The notes under the pieces are model-generated. The model was not told where the DNA came from. It did not search any database and worked only from the letters and a program-made list of their open reading frames with translations. The position numbers and the translations under genes are program-made. Below, in pieces: positions 42,778-52,536 of a stretch of 64,000 nucleotides of DNA (position 1 is the stretch's first letter; every line of letters begins with the position of its first letter). The stretch comes from Colwellia piezophila ATCC BAA-637 (GTDB lineage Bacteria; Pseudomonadota; Gammaproteobacteria; Enterobacterales; Alteromonadaceae), in contig NZ_KB905160.1 in assembly GCF_000378625.1 (NCBI RefSeq), forward strand, positions 662,952 to 726,951, read 5' to 3'.

Positions 42778-45096
42778 CTAGAAGCTAAATTCTCGCATTT
42801 TTTCTTCAAGGTTCCTGACCAGAGTACTGAGGTTTTTAACATCTTCTCTACTTAAATTAGCATTATCGGAAATATTATGAGAGTTATCAGCTATCTCGGT
42901 AACATTTTGGTTAATCTCGTTGACTACCATGCTTTGCTCTTCAGACGCGGTAGCAATTTGAATGTTCATATCACTTAATTGCTCAACCAGTGCCAATATG
43001 TCGGTGATGATGTGGCGGTTTTTCTGACAAGAGTCAATGCTATGATTAGCCATTTCACTGGAAGAGCTGACTATTTTTACCGTACTTTGTGTTTCTTGTT
43101 GTAAGGAGTTTATTTTCTCTCGAATGTCTTCAGTGGATTGTTGTGTGCGACTTGCCAATGTTCTTACTTCATCAGCAACAACGGCAAAGCCACGTCCTTG
43201 CTCGCCAGCTCTAGCTGCTTCGATGGCCGCATTTAGGGCTAATAAATTAGTTTGTTCTGCAATTGATTGGATAACATCTAAAACAGAGCCGATAGATACG
43301 CTTTCATCGGCGAGCTTTTCGATAGAGCTTGAAGCCGATGACATTTGTTTATTTAACTCATCCATATCATGTTCCAAATTTTCGGCAGAATTATTGCTCT
43401 CAATGCATTTGTCACTGGTTTCTTTCACTGTATTGGCAGCCTCTGCAGCATTACGAGCCACCTCTTTGATAGTCGCAAGTAACTGGTTAGTAGCCACTGC
43501 CATGCTATCAGCATTATCGGTCTGACTTTGAGTTTGACTTGTTGTCTCATCCATATTAATTAACATCTTTTCAGTCGATTCAAGCAGAGTTTCGGATAAC
43601 TGTTCGACGCAGTGTAGAATATCTCTTATTTCGCTGATTAAATGATTAAAAGAATTAGCTAAACCAAGTAGTTCATCATTACCGTCGTATTCAACGCTAT
43701 GACTTAGGTCTTTGTTTTTGCTTATTTTATTTACTTGTCCAATAAAGCTATTGATAGGGTTAGATATACCGCGTCCAACCATAAAACCTGATATTAATGT
43801 CAGAGGGATCAATATCACCATAATGACGGAAATAATAAGCCAGATACTATTCAACATATCTTCTCTATCTTTCATTGCTTCAGCAACATCAATTTCACTT
43901 AATATTGCCCAATCAACACCTTCGATATTCAGCGGGGCAAAAGCTGATAAAACGTCTACGTTGCGGTAGTCTTTAATACGTTTAATGCCGCTTTGTCCTG
44001 ATAATGCCGCATTGGCACTCTCGGTTGCTACTTCTTGTAAGCCGATGCCAGAGTCACTGGCAATTATTTTATCAAGGGTTGCTTTATTTGTGCCCACAGA
44101 TTCTAGCGCACTGATATAGCCTTTTTTATCTTCAATAAGAAAACGACTTTGACTTCTAAGTAAGTTGTCATCACCAATAAGATAGGTTTCGCCTGATTCT
44201 CCCAAGCCTACTTTTTGCCATTTTTTGTCATAAGTCATCAAATTATTGATCTTAGCTATCGGCATTTGAAAAATTAAGATACCAATCTTTTCACCTGAAT
44301 CTGAAAATATGGGAGAAGAGATAAAAGCCGCAGCGGCATGATATGAGGGGAAATAAGGTTTGAAATCGATTAAAAAACTAGTGTTTTTATCGGAGCTACT
44401 ATTTGCTGCGTTAAACGCTTTAGCAAGGCCGGTATTTTTGTACGGACCTGATAACAGTGAGGTGGCAAAATCAAGCTCTTTAAAGACCGAGTAAATAACA
44501 AAACCGGTATCAGGCTCGACTAAAAATATATCGTAATAACCAAAAGCATTTAAGTATTGGTCTAAGTGTGCATGATATTTCTTATGTAACTGGCTGTAAT
44601 TTGAGCCATCATCTGCGAATAATAAGCCATTTTTACTGCCTAACGGGTTAGGGTTAGCACTGATGTAAGCATGTTGTAATGATTTGGTGTTTTGGTTTAG
44701 CTGTTGATATTTTTCTATAGAACTTAATGAAGAGGAGGGGTTTTGGTTTTTGTATTCAGGATCAAACTCATTACGATAATAGCCTTTAATCTTATCGTTA
44801 TCTCGCAGTGAGGTTTGACTATCGTAATTAAAGAAATGCTCAGGTAGTTGCTGCATCATATCGATAATCATGCCGTCATTGGAGTAAGTAATGACTTCTT
44901 TTTTTATGGTTTTAAAGTAATTTTCAATTTGGGTTTTTTGAATTTCTCGAATAGCAACGAGCTGGCTAAATGCTCTTTTCTCCATTGCCGTTGCTGCAAT
45001 GCTGGTTGCTTGCCAACCAACTAAGCCACCCGCTGTTATGATACCAATGGCAGATAATACCACTGAAGCTAAAATAATTTTGTTGGATATTTTCAT
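42778..45096 (-). CDS. Methyl-accepting chemotaxis protein with large periplasmic Cache sensor
   Basis: A 772-residue chemoreceptor. Helix 1 spans about residues 7-30. A roughly 380-residue periplasmic region with [20 protein letters not shown] is typical of a dCache domain that binds small ligands directly. Helix 2 (about 418-440) and a HAMP domain ([15 protein letters not shown]) follow. The cytoplasmic signalling tip shows the hairpin [20 protein letters not shown] with the flanking [20 protein letters not shown]. It ends REFSF, without the NWETF-type tether for CheR/CheB. It relays ligand binding to CheA/CheW and so to the flagellar motor. The ligand is not known. Confidence 0.94.
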   Translation of the reverse strand: MKISNKIILASVVLSAIGIITAGGLVGWQATSIAATAMEKRAFSQLVAIREIQKTQIENYFKTIKKEVITYSNDGMIIDMMQQLPEHFFNYDSQTSLRDNDKIKGYYRNEFDPEYKNQNPSSSLSSIEKYQQLNQNTKSLQHAYISANPNPLGSKNGLLFADDGSNYSQLHKKYHAHLDQYLNAFGYYDIFLVEPDTGFVIYSVFKELDFATSLLSGPYKNTGLAKAFNAANSSSDKNTSFLIDFKPYFPSYHAAAAFISSPIFSDSGEKIGILIFQMPIAKINNLMTYDKKWQKVGLGESGETYLIGDDNLLRSQSRFLIEDKKGYISALESVGTNKATLDKIIASDSGIGLQEVATESANAALSGQSGIKRIKDYRNVDVLSAFAPLNIEGVDWAILSEIDVAEAMKDREDMLNSIWLIISVIMVILIPLTLISGFMVGRGISNPINSFIGQVNKISKNKDLSHSVEYDGNDELLGLANSFNHLISEIRDILHCVEQLSETLLESTEKMLINMDETTSQTQSQTDNADSMAVATNQLLATIKEVARNAAEAANTVKETSDKCIESNNSAENLEHDMDELNKQMSSASSSIEKLADESVSIGSVLDVIQSIAEQTNLLALNAAIEAARAGEQGRGFAVVADEVRTLASRTQQSTEDIREKINSLQQETQSTVKIVSSSSEMANHSIDSCQKNRHIITDILALVEQLSDMNIQIATASEEQSMVVNEINQNVTEIADNSHNISDNANLSREDVKNLSTLVRNLEEKMREFSF

Positions 45097-45268
45097 TGGA
45101 ACCGCTCAATAAAAGCAAACCATATTATCTAGTTTAGTTCCTTTACTTATGGTTGTATCTTTTTTGAGCACATGTAAGCCGGCAGTTTATCTTGATAAGT
45201 ATGTTTACTATGAAATTAAAAGCTAAGTAAGGTTATGAACTAATTCACCGGTAAGTTATTGACAAGGT

Positions 45269-46075
45269 TTACGGCTCACATTGCATACTAAAGTCAGTTA
45301 ACCATACTACCGGCGAAAAAATCATATCAAGCTCTGCTTTTACTAGTTGAAAGTCATGATTTTTGGAAAACCATAAAACGATACTGTCGTGCTCGCCCAC
45401 TTCAATGACCTTAATGGTTGCTAACTTGCCCCATTTTTTATGATCAATAACTTCCACACCCGCCACTTCAAATTGATAAGTATCAACTCGATTACTTGCT
45501 TGGCGGGAAAGCATAAATTTCTTTTTGTCTTGCAGCAAATTGAGCCGAATTTGTGCTCCTAAAGTATCAATACCATATAAAGGATAATCTTTATTTTCAT
45601 CTTTCTGGGGATAGTGGGTTACCTCATCATCTAGGGTAACTGTTGAGGATAGGCCATTGTTCGACATTTTAGCGGTCATTGTTCTATTTTTAAGTCCGCT
45701 CAGCTTTTGTGAGAAACCAGGGGTTAAAAAATGCTTGTGCTGCTTTGAGTATTGCAGGGTGGTTTTTTGATTGTAGGTCGAGTCTAGCCAAAAGAAGCTT
45801 ACTTCAGCCTTTGATGTGATTGCGGCCTGAGGCACTGTTGAGATTTTATCCCATTTGATGGTGCGGTGTAAATAACCGACTTTTCCCCCAAAGAAATGAA
45901 CATCATATTCAAAGGTCTTTTGACACTGATGTAAGTTTTTCAGTTCGGACGCCGTTAAGTTGTTCATTTCACTGGCTTGTGATGGAAGGTTTACGCAAAA
46001 AAAACAACCACTAAAAATACTTAACAGGATTAATGGCGTTTTGATTAGTTTGGTTAGTAAGGGCAATTCATTCAC
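45269..46075 (-). CDS. DUF3108 family exported protein
   Basis: A 268-residue protein with a signal peptide (about residues 10-34, LILLSIFSGCFFCVN) and a DUF3108-like body. FEYDVHFFGGKVGYLHRTIKW is the family's opening strand pair, TYQFEVAGVEVID lies in the middle, and DSIVLWFSKNHDFQLVKAEL is near the end. DUF3108 proteins are periplasmic or outer-membrane-associated with a lipocalin-like or LolA-like beta fold and no proven role. No neighbour suggests a function; it stands alone between the chemoreceptor and the Usp gene. Confidence 0.75.
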   Translation of the reverse strand: MNELPLLTKLIKTPLILLSIFSGCFFCVNLPSQASEMNNLTASELKNLHQCQKTFEYDVHFFGGKVGYLHRTIKWDKISTVPQAAITSKAEVSFFWLDSTYNQKTTLQYSKQHKHFLTPGFSQKLSGLKNRTMTAKMSNNGLSSTVTLDDEVTHYPQKDENKDYPLYGIDTLGAQIRLNLLQDKKKFMLSRQASNRVDTYQFEVAGVEVIDHKKWGKLATIKVIEVGEHDSIVLWFSKNHDFQLVKAELDMIFSPVVWLTDFSMQCEP

Positions 46076-46418
46076 GGTTTTTTAGTGCTCTGCTGGATAT
46101 AAGAAGGCTTGATGAAATTTATTATTCGCTAGCCGTTGGCGTTAGTATATTAAAAAAGGATTTAAAAAACTGTATTTGTTTATTACATAACGATTAACAG
46201 ATGAAGTAGCTACTAATGGCATTTACTAAAGGTAAATGAAGAGCAGATAAAACTGTTCTAGTGAGTTAATGGGCGCCATTAGCAAGTAAAATATCGTCAA
46301 TGATTGCTGGGGGTTATCTCGAGCAGGTACTGGGTCAATTGATAACGGCGATACATTGCTAAATGTCGTTCATTCAACTAATTTTTAACTAAGGGTATAA
46401 GAAATATTGTTTACTAAG

Positions 46419-46650
46419 TAACCTGAATTCTGGATAAGCAGCACTTGCTCAATATTCCCCTTTATCCGATTCTCAGCGTTAAAACGTCGATAAATAACCC
46501 GTTATTCATAAACGTTTTTCCTTGATAATCGAATAAATTGAAACATTGATAGAGTATATCGCTACTTAACCTTGTAAATTTTGTTCTTAACAACCGTAAG
46601 TTGTTGTTTTTACTTAAACATCAAACACTCATTATCCAGAGTTCAGGTTA
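46419..46650. mobile_element. Short inverted-repeat-bounded element B (232 bp)
   Basis: TAACCTGAATTCTGGATAA and the complement ending TTATCCAGAGTTCAGGTTA enclose 232 bp with no gene. The ends match those of element A (22852-23080) but the interior does not. Most of the 46076-46711 gap is this element; the rest shows no feature. Confidence 0.5.
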
Positions 46651-46711
46651 AGTAAATAGGGATATTTAATGTGGCACTTGCAGTTATAGGCTTGATACTT
46701 AGGAGGAAAGG

Positions 46712-47635
46712 ATGAGGTTAATTAAAGAGATTTTAGTGGTGATGGACGATAGTAGTGATCATCAGCCCGCTTTAGTGCAAGCGATTAAAATAGCCAAGCA
46801 GACCTCTGCCACTATTGAATTATTTCTAGTCGCTTATACTCGTGGGCTTGTTAGTCACTGGAACTTTAATCAAACGCAATTATTGGCTTTACAAAAAGAG
46901 TACGTGGCGACTAAGTTACGTTGGTTAGAAACCTACTTAGCTGAAATAACGGCTTTAGGACTCGAGGTTAGGCTTGATGCTGTTTGGCATCCTGATATAA
47001 GTTGCGCCGTGGTGGCTAAAGTAGAAAGTGACAATGTCTGTTTGGTGGTTAAGTCAACCAAGCAATACTCAACGATTAACAAGGTTTTTTTCACACCGAG
47101 TGACTGGCAACTGCTTGAGCATTGTCCAGTACCACTATTACTCACTAAGAGCTTGAACGACTCTTCTTATCATAAGATTATTGCTGCTGTTGATCCTAAA
47201 AAGACTCACGATAAGCCAGAGAAATTAGACAATAAAATTTTAGCCGCAGCTATAGCCATGGGTGAGTTATTTGATAGTCATGTGCATGTTTGTCATTGTT
47301 ATCAACCGATTGGAATAGAGTTGTGGCAAGGTATGAGTTCAGTGGGCATGGACCATAGCTTAAATAACGGTGATTTTACTGACTACACTGATGCGATTAA
47401 GCAACACCATCAAAGTTTGTTTGATGAATTGCTAGCTAATTATTCCTTTGATAAAAAATCTAGTCACCTTATTGCTGGCTCACCAGAATTTGAATTGCCT
47501 GTGCTTGTTAAAGATTATCAAGTAGATGTGTTGGTGATGGGCATGAGCAATAATGGTAAGTTTATTGGCAATACCGTGGAAAAAATACTCGATAATGTTG
47601 ACTGTGATGTCTTATCTATTAGGTGTTCAGATTAG
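46712..47635 (+). CDS. Tandem universal stress protein (UspE-like)
   Basis: A 307-residue cytoplasmic protein with two Usp domains. The first begins KEILVVMDDSSDHQPALVQA and the second near residue 153 with KIIAAVDPKKTHDKP. The second ends in VLVMGMSNNGKFIGNTVEKI then CDVLSIRC, the G-x2-G-x9-G(S/T) ATP-binding pattern in partly degenerate form. Tandem UspE-type proteins support survival in stress and stationary phase. An AGGAGG site lies just before the ATG. Confidence 0.88.
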   Translation: MRLIKEILVVMDDSSDHQPALVQAIKIAKQTSATIELFLVAYTRGLVSHWNFNQTQLLALQKEYVATKLRWLETYLAEITALGLEVRLDAVWHPDISCAVVAKVESDNVCLVVKSTKQYSTINKVFFTPSDWQLLEHCPVPLLLTKSLNDSSYHKIIAAVDPKKTHDKPEKLDNKILAAAIAMGELFDSHVHVCHCYQPIGIELWQGMSSVGMDHSLNNGDFTDYTDAIKQHHQSLFDELLANYSFDKKSSHLIAGSPEFELPVLVKDYQVDVLVMGMSNNGKFIGNTVEKILDNVDCDVLSIRCSD

Positions 47636-47893
47636 TTATGCCGATAAGAATGTAAGCCTTGATAACGGATAAGTATTTTGTTGGATAATAGTGTTAAGTA
47701 ACAGCTTTGTTACATAAGTGGTCGTTATTATTAAAATAAATGTTTACTTATTCAACAAAGGTGAGTATATTGTCGTCGTTACTTAGCATTCCTCGGTTAA
47801 GTAACGTAAATCCTCAGTGATTTTTCGTGTTTTGTCTTTCCCTTTCACAGTCAGCCAACACCATAATAAAAAGTTATTACAACAAAGCTTTTT

Positions 47894-47995
47894 GCTGCAT
47901 GAGATCCCGAGTAATTCTCGGTGGGTTCATCGTATTATTATCATTTTTATGTATATGCAGCTATAGGCTTTTTAATATTGCGTTATTACGCAATT
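47894..47995 (+). promoter_or_regulatory. Structured 5' leader before the 55-aa gene
   Basis: Three nested or adjacent pairings are visible: GCTGCAT (47894-47900) with ATGCAGC (47955-47961); an inner hairpin ATGAGATCCCGAG / CTCGGTGGGTTCAT; and ATTGCGT / ACGCAAT (47977-47994), ending two bases before the AAAGGAG ribosome-binding site. The layout suggests a regulated leader such as a thermosensor or cold-shock-type UTR. Confidence 0.45.
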
Positions 47996-48009
47996 AAAGG
48001 AGTTATATT

Positions 48010-48177
48010 ATGTCTTATACTTTTCAAGGTAAGATTTACGCTATTGAAGCACCGGTAAAGTCTATTTCAATCAACAAATTAAATGTTGTTGTTAAAGATC
48101 AAGCTGGTTCGCAATTGTTTAAATTTACCAAAGTGAATGAGTCTAAAGATTTTTTAGCTATGCTATATCAAGCGTAA
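48010..48177 (+). CDS. Hypothetical protein, 55 aa
   Basis: This short gene was read directly from the sequence. It has a near-perfect AAAGGAG site eight bases before the ATG and encodes MSYTFQGKIYAIEAPVKSIS, then INKLNVVVKDQAGSQLFKF, then TKVNESKDFLAMLYQA. The product is small, soluble and probably a beta-strand protein with a short C-terminal helix. I do not recognise a family. The structured leader and a strong terminator downstream indicate a real monocistronic transcript. Confidence 0.75.
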   Translation: MSYTFQGKIYAIEAPVKSISINKLNVVVKDQAGSQLFKFTKVNESKDFLAMLYQA

Positions 48178-48220
48178 CTAACAAAAGATCAGAGCCGTTA
48201 GCTCAGCTAATGGTTACTAT

Positions 48221-48265
48221 AAAAAGCCAGAATATCCTTAATAAGGTATTCTGGCTTTTTTGCGT
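48221..48265 (+). terminator. Rho-independent terminator of the 55-aa gene
   Basis: AAAAAGCCAGAATATCCTTA pairs with the following ATAAGGTATTCTGGCTTTTT with one mismatch and ends in TTTTTT. It can also end leftward transcription of the 56-aa gene. Confidence 0.9.
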
Positions 48266-48289
48266 TTAGCGATATGTACCCTATGCTCG

Positions 48290-48460
48290 CTAGTCAATTT
48301 TATTAATGGTAACTTCCAAATACTTACTATTTCCTGCGTACCATTTTTGTACGTAAATAGAGCCTAAAATTGGCGGCATGCCGTCTTTGGGTATTTCTTT
48401 ATAGCGAACGCTATTCTTGTTTTGTTTTTCTAATTCAAACTTAATCTTAGTTTCAGACAT
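48290..48460 (-). CDS. Small conserved-type protein, 56 aa
   Basis: This short gene was read directly from the leftward strand. It encodes MSETKIKFELEKQNKNSVRY, then KEIPKDGMPPILGSIYVQKW, then YAGNSKYLEVTINKID. The pattern of charged strands, VRYKE, a GSIYVQKW strand and a final LEVTI strand matches a family of 55-65-residue proteins of unknown function seen in many bacteria, as I recall it. No signal peptide or helix is present. It precedes the stop of the peptidase gene by 100 bases, with its own start. Confidence 0.7.
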   Translation of the reverse strand: MSETKIKFELEKQNKNSVRYKEIPKDGMPPILGSIYVQKWYAGNSKYLEVTINKID

Positions 48461-48559
48461 AATTAAGGGCTTTATAATGTTGATAATAGTTCGGTAATTT
48501 ATAGAAAGTTACCTGAGCAAGCAAGTGGCAATATGTTTCTTAGATAAAGCGCCCTTAGC

Positions 48560-49099
48560 TTAAGAATAAATACGGCCTAACAACTCCACTTGCGTTAAGT
48601 AAATACGTAGGTCTAATTCTAATTGATAGTAATCAGGCAACATACTCTGGCAAAGTTTATAAAACGCTTTGTTATGTTCTTTTTCTTTTAAGTGAGCTAA
48701 CTCATGCACAACTATCATGGCGAGAAATGCTTCTGGAGCTTTTTTAAATAAGCTACCCACTCTAATTTCATGTTTACTTTTTAACTTATTGCCTTGTACA
48801 CGAGATACATAGGTGTGCAGGCCTAAGGCATTATTAATAATATGAATTTTGTCATCATATTTTATCTGGCTCAAAGGAGCTGATTTCTTCAAATACTGGT
48901 TTTTTAACGACATAACATAAGAGCGTAGCGCTTTGTCGCTCGTTATTTGATGTGTTGTTGGATATTTTGATAATAAATAGGCAGCTAATTTTTTTTGTTC
49001 AAGCATTTGCTGAACTTGTGATTGTACCTTCTCGGAGTAGGCCGACAGGTACTTAAGTTTTGGTTGCTCGAATTCTAGTGATTTTAATTTTGCTGGCAT
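48560..49099 (-). CDS. YgjP-like zinc metallopeptidase
   Basis: A 179-residue cytoplasmic protein of the YgjP/WLM family (PF01863). The zinc-binding HExxH is VVHELAHLKEKEHN near residue 128, followed by FYKLCQSMLPDYYQLELDLR, the family's third-ligand helix. The enzyme is presumed to be a minimal metalloprotease; substrates are unknown, and some family members act on DNA-protein crosslinks or ubiquitin-like proteins. It is smaller than the usual 230 residues because the N-terminal beta region is short. A single gene without operon partners. Confidence 0.82.
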   Translation of the reverse strand: MPAKLKSLEFEQPKLKYLSAYSEKVQSQVQQMLEQKKLAAYLLSKYPTTHQITSDKALRSYVMSLKNQYLKKSAPLSQIKYDDKIHIINNALGLHTYVSRVQGNKLKSKHEIRVGSLFKKAPEAFLAMIVVHELAHLKEKEHNKAFYKLCQSMLPDYYQLELDLRIYLTQVELLGRIYS

Positions 49100-49363
49100 A
49101 AAGTAGTAATAGCACGATAGTTAATTAAGGGGGTAAGCGTTACGGTTTTGATATCATCGTATTCGGTGAATGGCTATCAATCTCGGTATTATACTTTTTA
49201 TTTACTGAGCTGTGTAGTTTACTACACTCATAGCGATGGTAAAAAACTGACAAAATAAGTGAATAAAATTAACAGTAGTAACTTTTAGTGTATTTGAGGC
49301 TTTAACAATGGCCGATTTTTGTTAAAATAACTTTATTATTTAATGTAACTTGAGAAAAAATTA

Positions 49364-49624
49364 ATGAACCCGATTATTCAAATTTTAAAAGACCTAAATA
49401 TCAGTGATGAAAAAATTGGAGAACTTTTTCAAGCGCTTACTGAAAACCCAATGATGGCAATGGCATTCATTGCACAACTTGGCATTCCGCCTGAAAAGCT
49501 GCAAGCGATTATGAGTTTAGTAATGGCCGATCCTGGCCTTATTGAGCAGGCAGTGAATGAATTAGGCTTAGACTTTTCTAAAGTAGAGGAAGCTAAAGCA
49601 AAGTTAAAAGCCGGAAATGTCTAG
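49364..49624 (+). CDS. DUF2999 family protein
   Basis: An 86-residue helical protein. NPIIQILKDLNISDEKIGEL at the start and IPPEKLQAIMSLVMADPGLI in the middle match DUF2999, a small family of Alteromonadales and Vibrio with no known role. The stop codon shares its last base with the GTG start of the HopJ-like gene, so the pair is translationally coupled. Confidence 0.83.
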   Translation: MNPIIQILKDLNISDEKIGELFQALTENPMMAMAFIAQLGIPPEKLQAIMSLVMADPGLIEQAVNELGLDFSKVEEAKAKLKAGNV

Positions 49625-49992
49625 TGAATACGGTTGAAAAAAATAGTAATTTGGCTGAGTTAATTAGTCAGCTAGAGGCAAAACCCGAAAATGTAAATTT
49701 TGAACAAGTGATGCAAGTTATTGCTCAAAGCTACAACTACACACCGGCACGTTTCAGTAATGGTGATTTAGTTAATGAAGCGGGCACCAATGAAGGCTCT
49801 TGTAAAATATTTTATTTTGCCAAGCTTAATAAGTTAACCGAGCAGCAAACCTTGGCTTGTTTTGGTAAATTTTATCATCATGATGTGCTAAAAAATCCGC
49901 AAGGCAATGATCACGGCAATATCCGTAACTTTATGCAAAAGGGCTGGAGTCAGGTTGAGTTTAACTCGGTTGCTTTAACCTCACGAGCTTAA
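49624..49992 (+). CDS. HopJ-family protein (GTG start)
   Basis: A 122-residue protein of the HopJ type III effector-like family (PF08888). YNYTPARFSNGDLVNEAGTN, then EGSCKIFYFAKLNKLTEQQT, then YHHDVLKNPQGNDHGNIRNF are the family's conserved blocks. The name comes from a Pseudomonas effector, but chromosomal homologues occur in many marine bacteria with no type III secretion, and this window has none. A housekeeping role is likely. It starts with GTG overlapping the upstream stop. Confidence 0.83.
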   Translation: MNTVEKNSNLAELISQLEAKPENVNFEQVMQVIAQSYNYTPARFSNGDLVNEAGTNEGSCKIFYFAKLNKLTEQQTLACFGKFYHHDVLKNPQGNDHGNIRNFMQKGWSQVEFNSVALTSRA

Positions 49993-50040
49993 CTTGCCGG
50001 TATTTAAATGGTCGGCTTAAAATGATCAACTTCAAAGCAT

Positions 50041-50073
50041 TAGCCAAGGTGCATTATTTATGCACTTTGGCTA
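50041..50073. terminator. Hairpin between convergent HopJ-like and DUF808 genes
   Basis: TAGCCAAGGTGCA pairs with TGCACTTTGGCTA around a 7-base loop. There is no T-run, so a weak terminator or processing site is possible. Confidence 0.5.
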
Positions 50074-50118
50074 AACGCTTATTAACTAATAGTCTGCTCA
50101 TCTGTAACTAGACTTCTT

Positions 50119-51069
50119 CTAGTTACTCTTTTGTTTAACGACTTTCATTACCGCTAAAGAAAAAAATACCAATACAGCACCTAAAATAAAGCCAACGCAT
50201 AAGTCGATTAGCAACGGGGTAATTGCCACCAACAGCCCTGAAAATAGTGGCAGCTTACTAGCAAAGAATATCGCTGATTCAATGAGGTGATGAAAAGCGG
50301 GAACACCATGGGTTATCAATGAACCCCCAACGAGCCACATAGCGATTGTTCCAGCAAAGGCTAATAACTTCATGAGTTTAGGTGCAAATGCAATCATAAA
50401 GTGTCCCAAAGCACGTTTGGCTTTTCCCCAGAGGTTCATTGATTTATCTTTAATCAATAAAAAGCCGCCATCATCAATTTTGACAATACCGGCAACTAAG
50501 CCGTAAACACCTATGGTCATCAAAATGGCGATAAAAACTAACACGGCAATTTGAGTAGTAATTGGCTTGTCTGCCACAGTGCCCAAAGCAATAATGATTA
50601 TTTCTGCAGAAAGAATAAAATCAGTCCGAATAGCGCCTTTGATTTTATCTTTTTCATAAAGGGTAATGTCGATGTTTTCATCTTGAAGGGCAGCAACACG
50701 CTTTTCATGTTGCTCTATGTGTTCATCTTTATGGCTGAATTTATGCCAAACCTTCTCAAAGCCCTCATAACATAAATAGGCACCGCCTAGCATTAATAAA
50801 GGCATAATTACGATAGGTAAAAAATAACTAAGCATCAGGGCAATAGGAACTATAATCGCTTTATTAAGCATAGAGCCTTTAAATACCGCCCAAACAACGG
50901 GCAACTCTCTATCGGCTTTTAAACCACCAGAAAGCTGCTCGGCATTAACGGCTAAGTCATCACCTAAAACCCCGGCCGTCTTTTTAGCCGCCACCTTAGA
51001 TAAAACAGCAACATCATCGAGTAGCATAGCAATATCATCTAATAAGGTTAGTAAACTTGCACCTGCCAT
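50119..51069 (-). CDS. DUF808 family (YedI-like) membrane protein
   Basis: A 316-residue inner-membrane protein. The N-terminal SLLTLLDDIAMLLDDVAVLS and KKTAGVLGDDLAVNAEQL are the family's hallmark. Several helices follow in the central and C-terminal parts (about residues 76-98, 155-195, 225-250 and 280-310). YedI of E. coli has no established function. A charged stretch with FEKVWHKFSHKDEHIEQHEK lies between helices. Single gene; the tRNA array lies 170 bases upstream in the same direction. Confidence 0.85.
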   Translation of the reverse strand: MAGASLLTLLDDIAMLLDDVAVLSKVAAKKTAGVLGDDLAVNAEQLSGGLKADRELPVVWAVFKGSMLNKAIIVPIALMLSYFLPIVIMPLLMLGGAYLCYEGFEKVWHKFSHKDEHIEQHEKRVAALQDENIDITLYEKDKIKGAIRTDFILSAEIIIIALGTVADKPITTQIAVLVFIAILMTIGVYGLVAGIVKIDDGGFLLIKDKSMNLWGKAKRALGHFMIAFAPKLMKLLAFAGTIAMWLVGGSLITHGVPAFHHLIESAIFFASKLPLFSGLLVAITPLLIDLCVGFILGAVLVFFSLAVMKVVKQKSN

Positions 51070-51242
51070 AAAAATCCTTGTTTATTCTTTAGGTAAAGTA
51101 ATCGAGTAAATTATTGGTATAAATCAATCGTGCTAATGGCAACACTATATTTACCTTAACGTTTTTATTCAATAAGAAAGATAAAATGACAATGACTAAA
51201 TGGAGTAGAAGATAATTGTTAAAAAAAGGGGAGTGAGGGTTT

Positions 51243-51276
51243 ATATCGGTAACAGGCAGACGAGCTTATGCTTGGA
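51243..51276 (-). pseudogene. tRNA-fMet-derived remnant 0
   Basis: CAGACGAGCTTATGCTTGGAG matches the D-arm side of the aberrant copies at 51303 and 51460, without the remaining parts. It is the end of the decayed array. Confidence 0.55.
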
Positions 51277-51302
51277 GTATAAAACTAAGGGAATATGGGA
51301 AT

Positions 51303-51396
51303 TGGTTGCGGGAGCCAGATTTGGTAAGACAATGACGACTTTCGGCTATATTTCTTATTAGGAAAGGTAATAGCCCGACGAGCTTATGCTTGGAGA
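51303..51396 (-). pseudogene. Aberrant tRNA-fMet copy 1 (extended anticodon arm)
   Basis: The 3' acceptor side (GGCTCCCGCAACCA) is intact. The anticodon arm is TCGGGCTAT...ATAGCCGA, an added CTAT/ATAG pairing with a 20-base loop that contains no CAT anticodon in place. The T-arm carries TTG...CAA in place of the normal loop, and the 5' acceptor strand is absent. It cannot act as an initiator tRNA. Confidence 0.7.
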
Positions 51397-51459
51397 TTTT
51401 AAAAATTAGGGGGGAGTTTAAATTTTAACTAAGGAATACTCTTTATACTTAAGTGAAGT

Positions 51460-51545
51460 TGGTTGCGGGAGCCAGATTTGGTAAGACAATGACGACTTTC
51501 GGCTATTTATAAGTGATAGCCCGACGAGCTTATGCTTGGAGATTT
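51460..51545 (-). pseudogene. Aberrant tRNA-fMet copy 2
   Basis: Nearly identical to copy 1, but with a 9-base anticodon-arm loop. Copies 1 and 2 lie in a direct repeat whose unit also contains the 70-base spacer; TAGCCCGACGAG recurs at 51371 and 51517, 146 bases apart. Confidence 0.7.
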
Positions 51546-51604
51546 TAAAAATTAGGGGGAGTTTAAATTTTAACTAAGGAATACTCTTTATACTTAAGTG
51601 AAGT

Positions 51605-51681
<77 letters not shown>

Positions 51682-51766
51682 TCCGAATGGTTTAAGTGGT
51701 TAACTTAAACAAGCCAAGTTGTTTTAATTCAAACTTAAGAATTTACTCTTTATACTTGAGTAAAGT

Positions 51767-51865
51767 TGGTTGCGATAGCCAGATTTGATAACAAACTTGA
51801 CGACCTTCGGCTATCTATAGTGAATAGCCCGACGAGGTTGAACTTTTAGACTGCTCCATCCCGCG
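51767..51865 (-). pseudogene. Aberrant tRNA-fMet copy 3 (all three arms altered), 99 nt
   Basis: Both acceptor strands and the outer parts of every stem remain, but each loop is replaced. The D-loop reads AAAAGTTCAAC. The anticodon arm becomes TCGG(G)CTAT...ATAGCCGA with a 9-base loop. The T-arm becomes GTTTG-TTAT-CAAAT. The 3' acceptor strand carries CTATCGCA where intact copies have CTCCCGCA. The CAT anticodon is lost. Confidence 0.75.
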
Positions 51866-51930
51866 TCCGAATGGTTTAAGTGGTGAACTTAAACAAGCCG
51901 ATAATTGTTTTAATTCTATTATCAGAGAAT

Positions 51931-51975
51931 TGGTTGTTGGAGCCCTTATCTTATGAAGAGGGAACTGACGACCTG
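51931..51975 (-). pseudogene. Truncated tRNA-fMet remnant
   Basis: TGGTTGTTGGAGCCC and AACTGACGACCT match the 3' half of the intact tRNA. The rest is lost and the next intact copy follows after 21 bases. Confidence 0.65.
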
Positions 51976-51996
51976 CTTTTTATACTTAAGCGAAGT

Positions 51997-52073
<77 letters not shown>

Positions 52074-52158
52074 TCCGAATGGTTTAAGTGGTTAACTTAA
52101 ACAAGCCAAGTTGTTTTAATTCAAACTTAAGAATTTACTCTTTATACTTGAGTAAAGT

Positions 52159-52235
<77 letters not shown>

Positions 52236-52345
52236 TCCGAATGGTTTAAACTTCACTATTACTAGTAATATTTAAACAAGCCACAATATTTTACTTCTTA
52301 TTGCGAGAAGTTTCTTTCAAAAAGGTTACTCCTTGAAAGCGAGGC

Positions 52346-52376
52346 GTATATTAAGGATAGCGCATCGATAAAGCAA
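52346..52376 (-). promoter_or_regulatory. Promoter of the tRNA-fMet array
   Basis: Read leftwards: TTGCTT as -35 (52371-52376), 17 bases, TAATAT as -10 (52348-52353), then ACGCCTCGC. The G+C-rich stretch after the -10 box is typical of stringently controlled stable-RNA promoters. Confidence 0.75.
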
Positions 52377-52536
52377 GCGCTTTTATAAAAATAATTCTGT
52401 TCGCTTGAATGTTGCTCGTTACGGGTGAAAAGCAGGCAGTTTCGGGTAGTTAAAGTTAACTTTTGTTTATGTAGCTGGTGTTTGCGTATATAATCGCGCC
52501 CATAGATTACTCTGCTGCTTACTCCGGAAATTCACC

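Noticed and set aside
49624..49992. HopJ-like gene as evidence of type III secretion
   Set aside because: No secretion apparatus or chaperone gene is present, and chromosomal HopJ homologues are common in non-pathogens.
52370..52386. AGCGCT-containing site near the tRNA promoter as a fifth LacI-type operator
   Set aside because: Only the core matches. The flanking TGTA/TACA arms are missing and it overlaps the -35 box of a stable-RNA promoter.
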